Shown here: positions 28,847 to 40,275 of the stretch, in pieces
How the letters are laid out: every line of letters starts with the position of its first letter
Position numbering within the stretch: position 1 is the stretch's first letter
Source of the DNA: CAMYMQ01 sp963730305
GTDB taxonomy: Bacteria > Pseudomonadota > Alphaproteobacteria > Bin65
DNA length: 64,000 nucleotides
NCBI GenBank assembly: GCA_963730305.1
Contig: CAVSRB010000005.1
Span: 62,001-126,000, forward strand
Reading direction: 5' to 3'
Notes under the pieces: generated by a model
Told to the model about the DNA's origin: nothing
Database searches by the model: none
What the model saw: only the letters and a program-made list of their open reading frames with translations
Position numbers and translations under genes: made by a program

Positions 28847-30224
28847 TCAGAAGAACTCGAGGCTGACCGAGAACAGCTTCTCGACCTTCTTGATCACGTT
28901 GGGCGCGGCGAACAGCACGACCCGGTCGTGCGGCTCGATCACGGTTTCGCCGCGCGGGATGATGACCTCGCCGTCGCGCACGATCGCGCCGATGATGATG
29001 CCCTTGTCGAGCTTCACGTCCTTGAGCGGCTTGCCGACGATGATCGAGGTATCGAGCGCCTCGGCCTCGATCACCTCGCCGACGCCCTCGCGCAGCGAGC
29101 GGACCGCCCGGATGCGGCCGCGGCGCAGGTGCTGGAGGATGGTCGACACCGTGATCGCGCGCGGACTGACCGCGACGTCGACGCCCAGCGAGGTGATCAG
29201 CGGCTGGTAGTGCACCGTGTTGACCAGGGCGACGGTCCGGCGGCAGCCCATCCGCTTGGCCAGCAGCGCGGCGAGGACGTTGACCTCGTCGTCGTTGGTG
29301 ACCGTGATCATCATGTCGGTGTTGGCGATGTTGAGCTCTTCGAGGATCTCGTTGTCGAGCACGTCGCCGTGGACGACGACCGTGTGCGAGAGCAGCGCGG
29401 CGACGGTCTTGGCCCGCTCCTCGTCCATCTCGATCAGCTTGGTCGAGACGGCGCTGTCGTATTCCTCGATTTCCTGGGCCAGGAAGGTGCCGATGTTGCC
29501 GCCGCCGACGATGATGATGCGGTGGGCCTCCGGCTCCTCGTGGCCGAACGCCGCCATCGAGCGGGCGACGTGGCTGGTCCTCGGCGACGAAGTAGATCTC
29601 GTCGCCCTCGATCATCTGGTCGTCGGGGGTCGGCACGATGGCGACGCCGTTGCGGATGATGGTGATGACGATCAGGTGCAGGTCCGGGAACAGCGCGGTG
29701 AGCTGCCGGATCGGCGTGTCGAGGATCGGGCAGTCCTGGTTGAGCCGGGTGCCCACCACCTTGACCGTGTCCTCGACCATCGGGATCACGTCGAACGAGC
29801 CGGGCACGTGGAGGCGGCGCCGGACGGCGCGCGCGACCTCGATCTCCGGCGAGATGCGCACGTCGATCGGCATGTGGTCGGCGGTGAACAGGTCGGCCCA
29901 GACCGGCTGCAGATAGTTCTGCGCCCGCACCCGCGCGATCTTGAGCGGGACGTTGAACAGCGAATGGGCGATCTGGCAGGCCACCATGTTGACCTCGTCG
30001 ACCTGGGTGACCGCGATGATCATATCGGCGTCGCGCGCGCCCGCCCGCTCGAGCACGTCCGGGTAGGAGGCGTGGCCGGTGATCGCCCGCACGTCGAGCG
30101 CGTCGCTGATCCGCCGGATCAGCGTCTCCGACTGGTCGATGACGGTGACTTCGTTGTTCTCGGTGGCGAGGTGGCGGGCGATGTTGAGCCCCACCTGCCC
30201 TGCGCCGCAAACGATGACCTGCAT
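28847..30224 (-). CDS. trkA: Trk system potassium uptake protein TrkA (one frameshift)
   Basis: The cytosolic NAD(H)-binding regulatory subunit of the TrkH/TrkG K+ channel. Two RCK modules are present, each with a Rossmann loop (VCGAGQVGLNIA at the start, VGGGNIGTFLA in the second half) and a TrkA-C domain. The frame breaks near 29575 (YFVAEDQ|HVARSMAAFG); removing one base gives 458 residues, the usual TrkA length. It follows ntrX directly, as in many alphaproteobacteria (ntrYX-trkA). No trkH is in the window. Confidence 0.95.
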
Positions 30225-30266
30225 GTTTCGTCCGGAGGTTGTGTGGTCGAAGCGATCGCGCGGCGG

Positions 30267-31670
30267 TCAGGCCGCGGTCTCGCCGTCGGCGCGTTCGGCG
30301 CCGTGTACGCCGAGCGCCTTGAGCTTGCGGTGCAGCGCGGAGCGCTCCATGCCGATGAACTCGGCGGTGCGCGAGATGTTGCCGCCGAAGCGCGACACCT
30401 GCGCCGCCAGGTATTCCCGTTCGAACCGCTCGCGCGCCTCGCGCAACGGCAGGGCCATGATCTCGCTCCCCTTTTCCCACCGCGGCAGGGCGGTTTCGGT
30501 GCCGGTGATCTCGGGCGGCAGCATCCCGGTGGTGATCGGCTCGTCGCTGTCGACGGGCGCCATGATCAGCAGCCAGTCGATCACGTTGCAGAGCTGCCGC
30601 ACGTTGCCGGGCCAATGATACGCCTGCATAGCCGCGATCGCGTCCTCGGAAAAGGCCTTCGGCGTGGTGCCGGCGCGCGCGGCGGTGGTGTTCATGAAAT
30701 AGTCGGCGAGCTCGGGGATGTCGGTCGGCCGATCCTTGAGCGACGGCACGTCGATCGGCACCACGCGCAGGCGGTAGTAGAGGTCCTCGCGGAAGCGCCC
30801 GGCGGCGATCTCCTCCTCCAGGTTCTTGCTGGTGGTCGCGACGACCCGGACGTCGACCTGGACCGCCGTCGCCCCGCCGACCCGCTCGAAGCTCTGCTCC
30901 TGCATGACCCGGACGAACTTGCCCTGGGTCTCGAACGGCATGTCGGCGACCTCGTCGAGCAGCAGCGTGCCGCCGTGGGCCTGCTCCAGCGTGCCGGCCT
31001 TGCCGCTGCCGTTGTCGTCGGTGCCGGCGAGGCCGAACAGCTCCTGTTCCATGCGGTCGGGGTGCATCGTGGCGCAGTTGAGCACCACGAACGGGCTGTC
31101 GGCGCGCGGCGACTTGGCGTGGATGAGCCGGGCGACGACCTCCTTGCCGACCCCGGCCGGGCCGTTGATCAGCACCCGGCTGCTGGTCCGGGCGACCCGG
31201 TCGACGAGCTGCTTGATCTGGCTGATCGCGTGGGACGTGCCGACCAACTCCAGCACGCCGCCGGCGCGGACCAGCAGCTCCTCGTTCTCGCGCTTGAGCC
31301 GGGCCGCCTCGATCGCCCGCTCGATCAGCACCAACAGCCGGTCGCTCTTGAACGGCTTCTCGATGAAGTCGTAGGCGCCCTGCTTGATCGCGCTGACCGC
31401 CATCTCCACGGTGCCGTGGCCCGAGATCATGATCACCGGCAGGTTCGGGTATTCCGCCTTGAGGATCTCCAACAGCTGCATGCCGTCGAGCGCGCTGCCC
31501 TCGAGCCAGATGTCGAGCAGCACCAGCGCCGGCCGCCGGCTGCGCACGGCCTCCAGCGCCGCCGCGGCGTCGCCGGCCGCGCGGGTATGATAGCCCTCGT
31601 CCATCAGGACGCCGGATATCAGGCTCCGGATATCGGCTTCATCGTCGATGATCAGGATTTCTGCGGGCAC
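30267..31670 (-). CDS. ntrX: Nitrogen/redox response regulator NtrX
   Basis: A 467-residue NtrC-family response regulator. The receiver domain has the phospho-acceptor Asp53 (LVLLDIWL). The AAA+ domain has Walker A NGPAGVGKE and LLLDEVADMP, and the C-terminal Fis-type helix-turn-helix is GGNISRTAEFIGMERSALHRKL. The sigma-54 contact loop GAFTGA is missing: the segment after QELFG reads LAGTDDNGSGKAGTLEQAHGG. This is a known trait of alphaproteobacterial NtrX and means it probably works with sigma-70 or as a repressor. It lies just downstream of ntrY, its cognate kinase, and before trkA. Confidence 0.95.
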   Translation of the reverse strand: MPAEILIIDDEADIRSLISGVLMDEGYHTRAAGDAAAALEAVRSRRPALVLLDIWLEGSALDGMQLLEILKAEYPNLPVIMISGHGTVEMAVSAIKQGAYDFIEKPFKSDRLLVLIERAIEAARLKRENEELLVRAGGVLELVGTSHAISQIKQLVDRVARTSSRVLINGPAGVGKEVVARLIHAKSPRADSPFVVLNCATMHPDRMEQELFGLAGTDDNGSGKAGTLEQAHGGTLLLDEVADMPFETQGKFVRVMQEQSFERVGGATAVQVDVRVVATTSKNLEEEIAAGRFREDLYYRLRVVPIDVPSLKDRPTDIPELADYFMNTTAARAGTTPKAFSEDAIAAMQAYHWPGNVRQLCNVIDWLLIMAPVDSDEPITTGMLPPEITGTETALPRWEKGSEIMALPLREARERFEREYLAAQVSRFGGNISRTAEFIGMERSALHRKLKALGVHGAERADGETAA

Positions 31671-31691
31671 GGTGTTTCCAACGCTTCTCTG

Positions 31692-33959
31692 CTATTCGGC
31701 CGCTTCGTTCGGCGCATCCCGCCCGGTATCGGTGTGCGGGACGTCCTGCTGCCGGGCGAAGATCATGCGGATGCGGGCACCGCCCTGGGGCAGGTTCTCG
31801 AGGCGCAGCTTGCCGCCATGGTCGTCCATGATCTTGCGTACGATGGCGAGCCCCAGTCCGGTCCCCTTGGTGCGTGTTGTAACATAGGGTTCGGTCAGCC
31901 GATCGATCAGATCTTCGGGAAATCCCTTGCCGGTGTCGACGACTTCGACGATCGGCGCGTCCGCGTCGCCGGCGATCGAGATCGCGATCTTGCCGCGTTT
32001 GCCGCCCTCGCCCGACGCGGCATCGGGGGCGCAGGTCTCGGTCAGCGAATCGACCGCGTTCTGCAACAGGTTGGTGATCGCCTGGTTGATCTGCTGCGCG
32101 TCGCAGACGACTTCGACCGTTTCGGCCTTGGTCGAGAAGTCGAAGGTGATCTCGGGATGGGCGGTGCGCTGCAGGAAGATCGCGCGCCGGCAGATCTCGA
32201 TCAGGTTCTCCTTCTTCATCCGCGGTGTCGGCATCCGGGCGAAGTTGGAGAACTCGTTGACCAGCCGGCCGATGTCGCCGACCTGGCGGATGATCGTGTC
32301 GGTGCAGGTCTCGAACACGTCGCGGTCGGACTGGATCTGGTCGAGATACTTGCGGCGCAGGCGCTCGGCGGAGAGCTGGATCGGGGTCAGCGGGTTCTTG
32401 ATCTCGTGGGCGATGCGCCGGGCGACGTCGGCCCAGGCCGCCTTGCGCTGCGCCTGCTCCAGCTCGGTGATGTCGTCGAAGGTGACGACGAAGCCGACCG
32501 TCTCGCCGCGCAGGGTTTCCGCGGCGATCTGCACGATCAGCCGCAGCGCCGGGCCGTCCCGCTTGATCTCGATCTCGCGCCGCAGCGACCGCCCCGGCTC
32601 CCGGCGCACCGCTTCCAGCAACTCGCCGAACTCCGGCACGACGTCTTCCAGCCGCTCGTCGGTATGCGCCGCGAGGTCGACCGAGAGCAGCTGGCTCGCC
32701 GAGCGATTGGGCAGGTTGATCCGGCCCTCGACGTTGAGGCCGATGACGCCGGCCGAGACGCCCGACAGCACGGTCTCGGTGAACTCGCGCCGGGCGTCGA
32801 GCTGCTGGTTGGCCTCGACCAGCTCCGACTGGCTGCGTTCGAGCTCGCTGGTCATACGGTTGAACGCCCGGCTCAGGCTCGACAGCTCGTCGTCGCCCTT
32901 GGTCTCGCTGACGCGGGCGCCGAGGTCGCCGCCGCGCACCCGTTCCGACGCGGCGATCAGCGCGCCCACCGGGCGGACGATCTGATTGGCGAAATAGAGG
33001 CCGAGCCATACCGCGGCGAGCAGCAACAGCAGGCCGACCAGCCCGTAGAGCACGTAGAAGCCGATCTCGAACCCGGCCCGCTGCTGCCGGAACCGCTCGT
33101 AGATCTTGATCCGTCTCGCGATGTTGGCGATGTGCGCGGTCAGCTTCGGGTCGATCGGCTTGCGCACGAACAGGTAGACGTCGGCATCGTAGAACAGGGT
33201 CAGCCGCGTGATCGCCCGGAAATTGTCGGAGCGGGCCAGCACGACGACCTGGCCGTCCTTCTTGATCAGATCGACGGCGGCGCGCATGTCGGCGCGCTCG
33301 ATCTCGTTGACCCCGAAATCGATGATCGTGCTGACCAGGACGCGGCCGTTCTTGTCGAAGACCGCGACCTGCGGCAGGCCCCGCTCCTGGGCCCGGGCCG
33401 CGACGAAATTGGGCAGCTGGCTGGGATTCTGCATCAATTGCAGGGCGTTGCGGTTGATGTCGCGGGCCAGCGCGGAGATATCGTCGCGCAGGATCTGCTT
33501 GTATTCGGTCAGCAGCCGTTCCGTGTTCGCGGCCGATTCTTCGAGCGCCTTGCCGACGTTCGCCGCCAGCCAGCCCTGGACGCCGGAGTTGAACAGGAAG
33601 GCCGAGAACACCGCGACGATGATCGCCGGGGTCACCGCGAGCAGGCTGAACAGCAGGACCAGGCGCAGGTGCAGGCGCGAGCCCGCGCTGCCCTTGCGCC
33701 GGGCCGCCCACAGCCGGATGATCCGGAACAGGATCAGCGCCGCCAGCGGCAGCAGCAGCACCAGATCGAGGACGATCAGGAACGGCGTCCGGTCCGGCGG
33801 CTGCTCGACCGGCGAGCCGGTCAGGTTGATGTAGGTCGCGACGCCCGACGCGATCGCCGCCAGGGTGAGCGCGATCGCCAGCCGCCGGGACGTAGCGAAC
33901 CTGTTGGCCCAGGCGGCGAACCTGAGGGTCCTGCGTTGTCCGGCCGGAGCTTGGCTCAC
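31692..33959 (-). CDS. ntrY: Sensor histidine kinase NtrY
   Basis: A 755-residue membrane kinase. Several N-terminal helices (about residues 22-100, then about 300-330) flank a periplasmic sensor region. A HAMP domain (NQIVRPVGALIAASERVRGG), a PAS domain, the HisKA box HEIKNPLTPIQLSAERLRRKY and an HATPase domain (NAVDSL, DTGKGFPED, GTGLGLAIV) follow. NtrY phosphorylates NtrX and takes part in nitrogen and redox or oxygen control. The start is GTG 33959. The gene follows ntrC by 45 bases, in the conserved order ntrB-ntrC-ntrY-ntrX. Confidence 0.96.
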   Translation of the reverse strand: MSQAPAGQRRTLRFAAWANRFATSRRLAIALTLAAIASGVATYINLTGSPVEQPPDRTPFLIVLDLVLLLPLAALILFRIIRLWAARRKGSAGSRLHLRLVLLFSLLAVTPAIIVAVFSAFLFNSGVQGWLAANVGKALEESAANTERLLTEYKQILRDDISALARDINRNALQLMQNPSQLPNFVAARAQERGLPQVAVFDKNGRVLVSTIIDFGVNEIERADMRAAVDLIKKDGQVVVLARSDNFRAITRLTLFYDADVYLFVRKPIDPKLTAHIANIARRIKIYERFRQQRAGFEIGFYVLYGLVGLLLLLAAVWLGLYFANQIVRPVGALIAASERVRGGDLGARVSETKGDDELSSLSRAFNRMTSELERSQSELVEANQQLDARREFTETVLSGVSAGVIGLNVEGRINLPNRSASQLLSVDLAAHTDERLEDVVPEFGELLEAVRREPGRSLRREIEIKRDGPALRLIVQIAAETLRGETVGFVVTFDDITELEQAQRKAAWADVARRIAHEIKNPLTPIQLSAERLRRKYLDQIQSDRDVFETCTDTIIRQVGDIGRLVNEFSNFARMPTPRMKKENLIEICRRAIFLQRTAHPEITFDFSTKAETVEVVCDAQQINQAITNLLQNAVDSLTETCAPDAASGEGGKRGKIAISIAGDADAPIVEVVDTGKGFPEDLIDRLTEPYVTTRTKGTGLGLAIVRKIMDDHGGKLRLENLPQGGARIRMIFARQQDVPHTDTGRDAPNEAAE

Positions 33960-34004
33960 GATGGCACCTTAGCCGCTGGCGTCATGGTCGATCACGGTAG
34001 CCAC

Positions 34005-35440
<1,436 letters not shown>

Positions 35441-35444
<4 letters not shown>

Positions 35445-36553
35445 TTCGTCCCTTTTTCGGTTCGGTGGAGCGGCAGCATCACGTGGAAGGCGGTGCCGCG
35501 CTGGTCGCTGCTGAATTCGATGACGCCGCCGTGGTCGTGGATGATCTTGGCGACCAGGGCGAGGCCGAGGCCCGAGCCCGACGTCTTGGTCGTGACGAAC
35601 GGGTCGAACAGGTGCGGCCGGACCTCCTCGGGGATGCCCGCGCCGTTGTCCTGGATGGTGACCACCAGCGGCAGCAGCACCCGGCTCTTGCTCCAGGACA
35701 CCGCGAGCCGGACGCCGGGCCGATAGGCGGTCGCCAGCCGGATCTCGCCGCCCTCGTGCGGGATCGCCTCGGCCGCGTTCTTGACCAGGTTGAGGAAGAC
35801 CTGGATCAGCAGGTCGCGGTTGCCGAACACCGGCGGCAGCGACGGGTCGTATTCCTCGGTGAAATGGGCGTTCTTGGCGAAACCGGCGGCGGCCACCTCG
35901 CGGACGTGCTGGAGGATCTGGTGGATGTTGACCGGCTGGCGGTCGATCGGCCGCTCGTCGGCGAAGATGTCCATGCGGTCGACCAGGGCGACGATGCGGT
36001 CGGCCTCGTCGCAGATCAGCCGGGTCAGGCTGCGGTCGCTGACGTCGAGCCCCGGCTCCAGGAGCTGGGCAGCGCCGCGGATGCCCGACAGCGGGTTCTT
36101 GACCTCGTGGGCCAGCATCGAGGCCATCGCGGTGACCGAGCGCGCCGCGCCCTGGTGGCTGAGCTGGCGGTCGATCGACTTGGCGATGCTCTGCTCGCGG
36201 ATGGTGACCAGGATGCGGTCCGGGAACTCCATGATCGGCGAGGCCTGGACCGTGACGATCTGCGAGCCGAGCCGCGGCAGCAGCAGGGTCACGTCGTATT
36301 CGGCGACGGTGCTGTCGGTCTTCTGCGCCTGCTCGATCAGCGCCAGGACCGGGCTGTCCTCGTGGAAATAGTCGGTCAGCCGGCGCGACAGGATGACCGG
36401 GGCGCTGGAGCCCAGGAACTGTTCGGCGGCGAGGTTGGCGTAGAGGATCTCGCCGCTCGGCCGGGCCACCAGCACGGCGTCGGCGAGCGCGTTGAGATAG
36501 ACCCAGCCGGCGTCGATCGCCGCCGGCTCGTCGTTGGCGAGCGCCTGGGCCAT
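35441..36553 (-). CDS. ntrB: Nitrogen regulation sensor kinase NtrB
   Basis: A 370-residue cytosolic histidine kinase with no membrane segments. An N-terminal PAS domain (VYLNALADAVLVARPSGEILYAN), the HisKA box MLAHEVKNPLSGIRGAAQLLE and the HATPase motifs (LVKNAAEAI, IQDNGAGIPEE, TSGSGLGLALVAK) are in order. It phosphorylates NtrC under nitrogen limitation and is controlled by PII protein. It overlaps dusB upstream by ATGA and ntrC downstream by ATGA. The dusB-ntrB-ntrC order is classical for alphaproteobacteria. Confidence 0.97.
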
Positions 36554-37554
36554 CAGGCGGCGTCCCGCAGCGGCGCCGCGCCGAAATGGTCGCGGACCAG
36601 GGCGCGGACCGCGGCCGGCTCGTCGAGCCGGTGGACCTCGGCCCGGAACCGCGCGGCGCTGGGCAGGCCGCGGCCGTACCACGCCAGATGCTTGCGGGCG
36701 ATCAGGCGGCCGGAGTGCGGCCCGTAATGGTCGAGCATGGCGTCGTAATGGTCCAGGACGACATCGCGGACGACCTCGGGCGGCGGATCGGGCAGCCGCG
36801 CGCCGCGGTCGAGGAAGGCGGCGACCTGGGCCGGGAACCAGGGCCGGCCGCAGGCGCCGCGGCCGATCATCACGCCGTCGGCGCCGGATTGCTCGAGGCT
36901 TTCCCGCGCGTCGTCGACGCTGTCGATGTCGCCGTTGACCACCACCGGCAGGGTGCAGCTCTCCTTGATGGTGCGGACGAAGCGCCAGTCGGCGCTGCCG
37001 CCGTACATCTGGCAGCGGGTGCGGCCGTGGACCGTGACCAGCCGGACGCCGCACTCCTCGGCGATCCGGGCGAGGCGCGGCGCGTTGCGGTTGGTCTCGT
37101 CCCAGCCGGTCCGCATCTTGACCGTGACCGGGATCGACACCGCGCGGACGACGGCGTCGAGGATCGCCCCCGCCAGCCGCTCGTCGCGCATGATCGCCGA
37201 GCCGGCCGCCTTGTTGACGACCTTCTTCACCGGGCAGCCGAAGTTGACGTCGATGATCGCCGCGCCGCGCGCCTCGTTGAGCCGTGCGGCCTCGGCCATC
37301 ACGTCCGGATCGGCGCCGGCGAGCTGGACCGCCATCGGCTGCTCGTCGCCGCAGTCGGTCGACATCTTCATCGAGCGTTCGGTCTCCCGGACCATGGCCT
37401 GGCTCGCGATCATCTCCGAGTAGACCAGGCCGACGCCGAAGCGCCGGACGAGCCGGCGGAACGGCCGGTCCGAGATGCCGGACATGGGTGCGAGCAGCAC
37501 CGGATGCTCGATCGTGATGCCGTCGATCGTAATGCTCATTCGGCGGGCAGACAT
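36553..37554 (-). CDS. dusB: tRNA-dihydrouridine synthase DusB
   Basis: A 333-residue FMN enzyme that reduces uridine to dihydrouridine in tRNA D loops. TIM-barrel motifs include LLAPMSGISDRPFRRL, the catalytic Cys in NFGCPVKKVVNKAAGSA, VTVKMRTGWD, VHGRTRCQMYGG, VVNGDI and GVMIGRGACGRPW. A second ATG (MSITIDG) lies 15 bases in; either start is possible. It heads the dusB-ntrBC operon. Confidence 0.95.
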   Translation of the reverse strand: MSARRMSITIDGITIEHPVLLAPMSGISDRPFRRLVRRFGVGLVYSEMIASQAMVRETERSMKMSTDCGDEQPMAVQLAGADPDVMAEAARLNEARGAAIIDVNFGCPVKKVVNKAAGSAIMRDERLAGAILDAVVRAVSIPVTVKMRTGWDETNRNAPRLARIAEECGVRLVTVHGRTRCQMYGGSADWRFVRTIKESCTLPVVVNGDIDSVDDARESLEQSGADGVMIGRGACGRPWFPAQVAAFLDRGARLPDPPPEVVRDVVLDHYDAMLDHYGPHSGRLIARKHLAWYGRGLPSAARFRAEVHRLDEPAAVRALVRDHFGAAPLRDAA

Positions 37555-37633
37555 TTTGGTTAAGGAATGGGCAGAAGCTACGCCAAGCCGACGCGATCTT
37601 CAACTGAATCTGATGCCTCGATGGGCGGAGTGC

Positions 37634-38449
37634 TCACCCGGAAGGCGTGATTAGGAAATCTGTCACGAACTTGACGCCCGGGTAGGCCAGCAACAGCAGC
37701 AAATAGGCCGCGAGCGCGAGGCGCGCGACGAAGCGGCCGCGCATGCCGGCGATGTGGTGCAAGCCCAGCAGCCCGCCGATGACGATGAAGCCGGCGATCG
37801 ACAGCACGGTCTTGTGGTCGAGCGGCAGCAGGCTGCCGCGCGCGACGATCGCCTCGGCGAAGCCGGTCGCGATGCCGACGGCGAGGAAGCCGGCGGCGGC
37901 GACCATCAGGTTGATCTCCAGCGCCTCGCCCTCGGACACGCTGGGCAGGGCGCGGCTGAGCGGCCCGCGCGTCTTGGCCTTGAGGAACCGGCTCTGCAGC
38001 ATCAGCGCGACCCCCGCCACGGCGGCGAGCGTGACCAGGCCGAAGGTGATCAGCGAGACGGCGACGTGGACCGACAGCCACGCGCCCCAGGCGTCGAAGC
38101 TGCTCGTCCGCGGCCGGCTCGCCCACACCGTGCCGAGGACCCCGATCAGCGCCAGCAGCGGGCCGAGCAGGACGGCCAGCCCGTCGCTGCCCCGGCGCAG
38201 CGCGAACACCGGCACGGCGACGATCAGGCAGGCGGCGACGATCAGCCACAGGGTGGCGGCGAAATCGGACCGCCACCGGCCGCCGTCGTCGACATGGAGG
38301 TAGGCCGCGATCAACGCCAGCACCAGCGCCGAGGCCAGGGCGGCGCGGCCCGCGGTGTGCAGCCGCGCCGGCGCCAGCCGCAGGCCGGCGGCGGCCAGCA
38401 GCGCGAGGATGGTCAGCGCGGACAGGATCGTCTGGGTCACGTCCGCCAT
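37634..38449 (-). CDS. Cytochrome c assembly-type membrane protein (CcsA/YpjD family)
   Basis: A 271-residue protein with about eight transmembrane helices. The conserved region SSFDAWGAWLSVHVAVSLITFGL and the helix near LLGLHHIAG, with a conserved His, match the CcsA/CcmC/YpjD cytochrome c assembly family. The short WG-rich heme-handling signature is only partly seen, so it is closer to YpjD than to a true heme transporter. It probably sits in the inner membrane; role in c-type cytochrome maturation is not proven. It is divergent from ispDF. Confidence 0.8.
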   Translation of the reverse strand: MADVTQTILSALTILALLAAAGLRLAPARLHTAGRAALASALVLALIAAYLHVDDGGRWRSDFAATLWLIVAACLIVAVPVFALRRGSDGLAVLLGPLLALIGVLGTVWASRPRTSSFDAWGAWLSVHVAVSLITFGLVTLAAVAGVALMLQSRFLKAKTRGPLSRALPSVSEGEALEINLMVAAAGFLAVGIATGFAEAIVARGSLLPLDHKTVLSIAGFIVIGGLLGLHHIAGMRGRFVARLALAAYLLLLLAYPGVKFVTDFLITPSG

Positions 38450-38477
38450 ATATCACATCGCGTCGGCGTCGCATGGG

Positions 38478-38508
38478 TTGGCGTCACTTCGCGGGCGCTT
38501 GCTATAGT
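38478..38508 (+). promoter_or_regulatory. Candidate promoter of ispDF
   Basis: TTGGCG at 38478-38483 and TATAGT at 38503-38508 are 19 bases apart, which is long. The -10 box is extended (TGC before TATAGT), which would compensate. The ATG follows 82 bases later. Confidence 0.4.
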
Positions 38509-38590
38509 CCGCCCCGGCGGCGGCCGCCCGGTGGAGACCGTCCGCCGGGTGGGCGGTCGTCGACCGCGGCAGGGAGCAGACGGACAGACA

Positions 38591-39751
38591 ATGGGCGGCA
38601 TCTTCACCTTGATCGTCGCGGCGGGACGCGGCCAGCGCGCCGGCGGCGGCATGCCCAAGCAGTACCGCCCGGTCGGCGGCGTGCCGGTGCTGCGCCGGAC
38701 CGCCGAGGCCTTCTGCCGCCACGATGCCGTCGACGGCGTCTGCGTCGCCATCCATCCCGACGACCGGCCGCTCTACGACGCCGCCGTCGACGGGCTGGAC
38801 CTGCTGCCGCCGGTCCACGGCGGCGCGACCCGGCAGGCGTCGGTCTGCGCCGGGCTCGAACGGCTCGCCGAGGCGGCGCCCGACATCGTGCTGATCCACG
38901 ACGCGGCCCGTCCCTTCGTCGCGCCTGCCGTGATCGACCGGGTCGTCGAGGGGGTCCGCCGCCGCGGCGCGGCGATCGCCGCCCTGCCCGTCGTCGACAC
39001 CCTGAAACGCGCCCGCGACGCGGCGATCACCGACACGGTCGACCGCACCGGCCTGTGGCGCGCCCAGACCCCCCAGGGCTTCGCCTACGCCGCGATCCTG
39101 GACGCCCACCGCCAGGCCGCCGGCCAGGACCTCAGCGACGACGCGGCCGTTGCCGAGGCGGCCGGGTTGGCCGTAGAGGTGGTCATGGGCGGCGAGGACA
39201 ATTTCAAGATCACCACGGAGGAAGACTTTGCCCGGGCGGAAGCGATCGTGAGCCGAGAAATGCTGTTGCCGCGAACGGGATTCGGCTTCGACGTGCACGC
39301 CTTCGGGCCGGGCGACCATGTGTGGCTGTGCGGAGTGCGCATCGCCCACGACCGGGCCCTGCGCGGCCATTCCGACGCCGACGTCGCCCTCCACGCGCTG
39401 ACCGACGCCATTCTCGGCGCCGCGGCCGACGGCGACATCGGCATGCATTTCTCGGACAAGGACCCGCGCTGGAAGGGCGCGTCGTCGGACCGGTTCCTGG
39501 CCGACGCGCTGCGCCGCCTGGGCGAACGGGGCGGCCGGCTGGTCCATGCCGACGTGACCATCATCTGCGAAGCGCCGCGGGTCGGGCCCCATCGCGAGGC
39601 GATGCTGGCCAACCTGTCGGCGCTGACCGGGTTGCCGGCGGATCGGATCGGCCTCAAGGCGACCACGACCGAGAAGCTGGGCTACCTCGGCCGGGGCGAA
39701 GGGATCGCGGCCCAGGCGGTGGCGACGACGGTGTTCGCGGAGGACCGGTGA
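38591..39751 (+). CDS. ispDF: Bifunctional IspD/IspF isoprenoid synthesis enzyme
   Basis: A 386-residue fusion. Residues 1-225 are 2-C-methyl-D-erythritol 4-phosphate cytidylyltransferase (VAAGRGQRAGGGMPKQY, ARPFVAP, AQTPQGF, ITTEEDFARAE). Residues 230-386 are 2-C-methyl-D-erythritol 2,4-cyclodiphosphate synthase (GFDVHAFGPG, GHSDADVALHALTDA, CEAPRVGPHREAM, KATTTEKLGYLGRGEGIAAQA). Together they carry out two non-consecutive steps of the MEP pathway to IPP and DMAPP. Fused ispDF genes are common in alpha- and epsilonproteobacteria. The stop overlaps the GTG start of pgpA. Confidence 0.97.
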   Translation: MGGIFTLIVAAGRGQRAGGGMPKQYRPVGGVPVLRRTAEAFCRHDAVDGVCVAIHPDDRPLYDAAVDGLDLLPPVHGGATRQASVCAGLERLAEAAPDIVLIHDAARPFVAPAVIDRVVEGVRRRGAAIAALPVVDTLKRARDAAITDTVDRTGLWRAQTPQGFAYAAILDAHRQAAGQDLSDDAAVAEAAGLAVEVVMGGEDNFKITTEEDFARAEAIVSREMLLPRTGFGFDVHAFGPGDHVWLCGVRIAHDRALRGHSDADVALHALTDAILGAAADGDIGMHFSDKDPRWKGASSDRFLADALRRLGERGGRLVHADVTIICEAPRVGPHREAMLANLSALTGLPADRIGLKATTTEKLGYLGRGEGIAAQAVATTVFAEDR

Positions 39752-40275
39752 CCGCCGCGGCCCGTCCCCGCTTCGTGCATCCGGCAGTGTGGCTGTCGAC
39801 CTGGTTCGGGATCGGCTACGTGCCGCTGGTCGGCCACGTGCTCGCCGCCGTCATCGCCCTGCCGATCGCGTGGATCCTGCTGTGGCTGGGCGGCAGCTAC
39901 GGCGGCGGTCTGCTGTTCGTCGCCACCACCGTCGTGTTCTGGACCGGCCTGTGGGCGGTGTCGCGCTACTGCCGGGCCGCCGGGGCCGACGCGCCGCGGC
40001 GGGTCGTCGTCGACAACGTCGTCGGCCAGTGGCTGCCGCTGATGTTCGTGCGGCCCGACATGGCGTGGCAGTTCGCCCTCGCCTTCGTGCTGTTCCGGGT
40101 GATGGACGTGCTCCGGCCGTGGCCGGTGAGCTGGGCGCGCGACCATTTGCCGGGCGCCTGGCGTCTGATGCTCGACGATTTCTTTGCCGGGGTCTACGCC
40201 GCCGCCTGTATGTATGTGATCGTCCACCTCGCGGAGCATCCTGATGTCGTCGGACTGGTCGAGCGCACTCTCTGA
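39748..40275 (+). CDS. pgpA: Phosphatidylglycerophosphatase A
   Basis: A 175-residue inner-membrane phosphatase that makes phosphatidylglycerol from its phosphate. Hydrophobic helices and the family motifs STWFGIGYVPLVGHV, DNVVGQWLPLMF, FRVMDVLRPWPV and LDDFFAGVYAA (with the conserved Asp pair) are seen. The GTG start at 39748 overlaps the ispDF stop. It overlaps cinA at its 3' end by 32 bases. The ispDF-pgpA-cinA order is conserved in related bacteria. Confidence 0.92.
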   Translation: MTAAARPRFVHPAVWLSTWFGIGYVPLVGHVLAAVIALPIAWILLWLGGSYGGGLLFVATTVVFWTGLWAVSRYCRAAGADAPRRVVVDNVVGQWLPLMFVRPDMAWQFALAFVLFRVMDVLRPWPVSWARDHLPGAWRLMLDDFFAGVYAAACMYVIVHLAEHPDVVGLVERTL

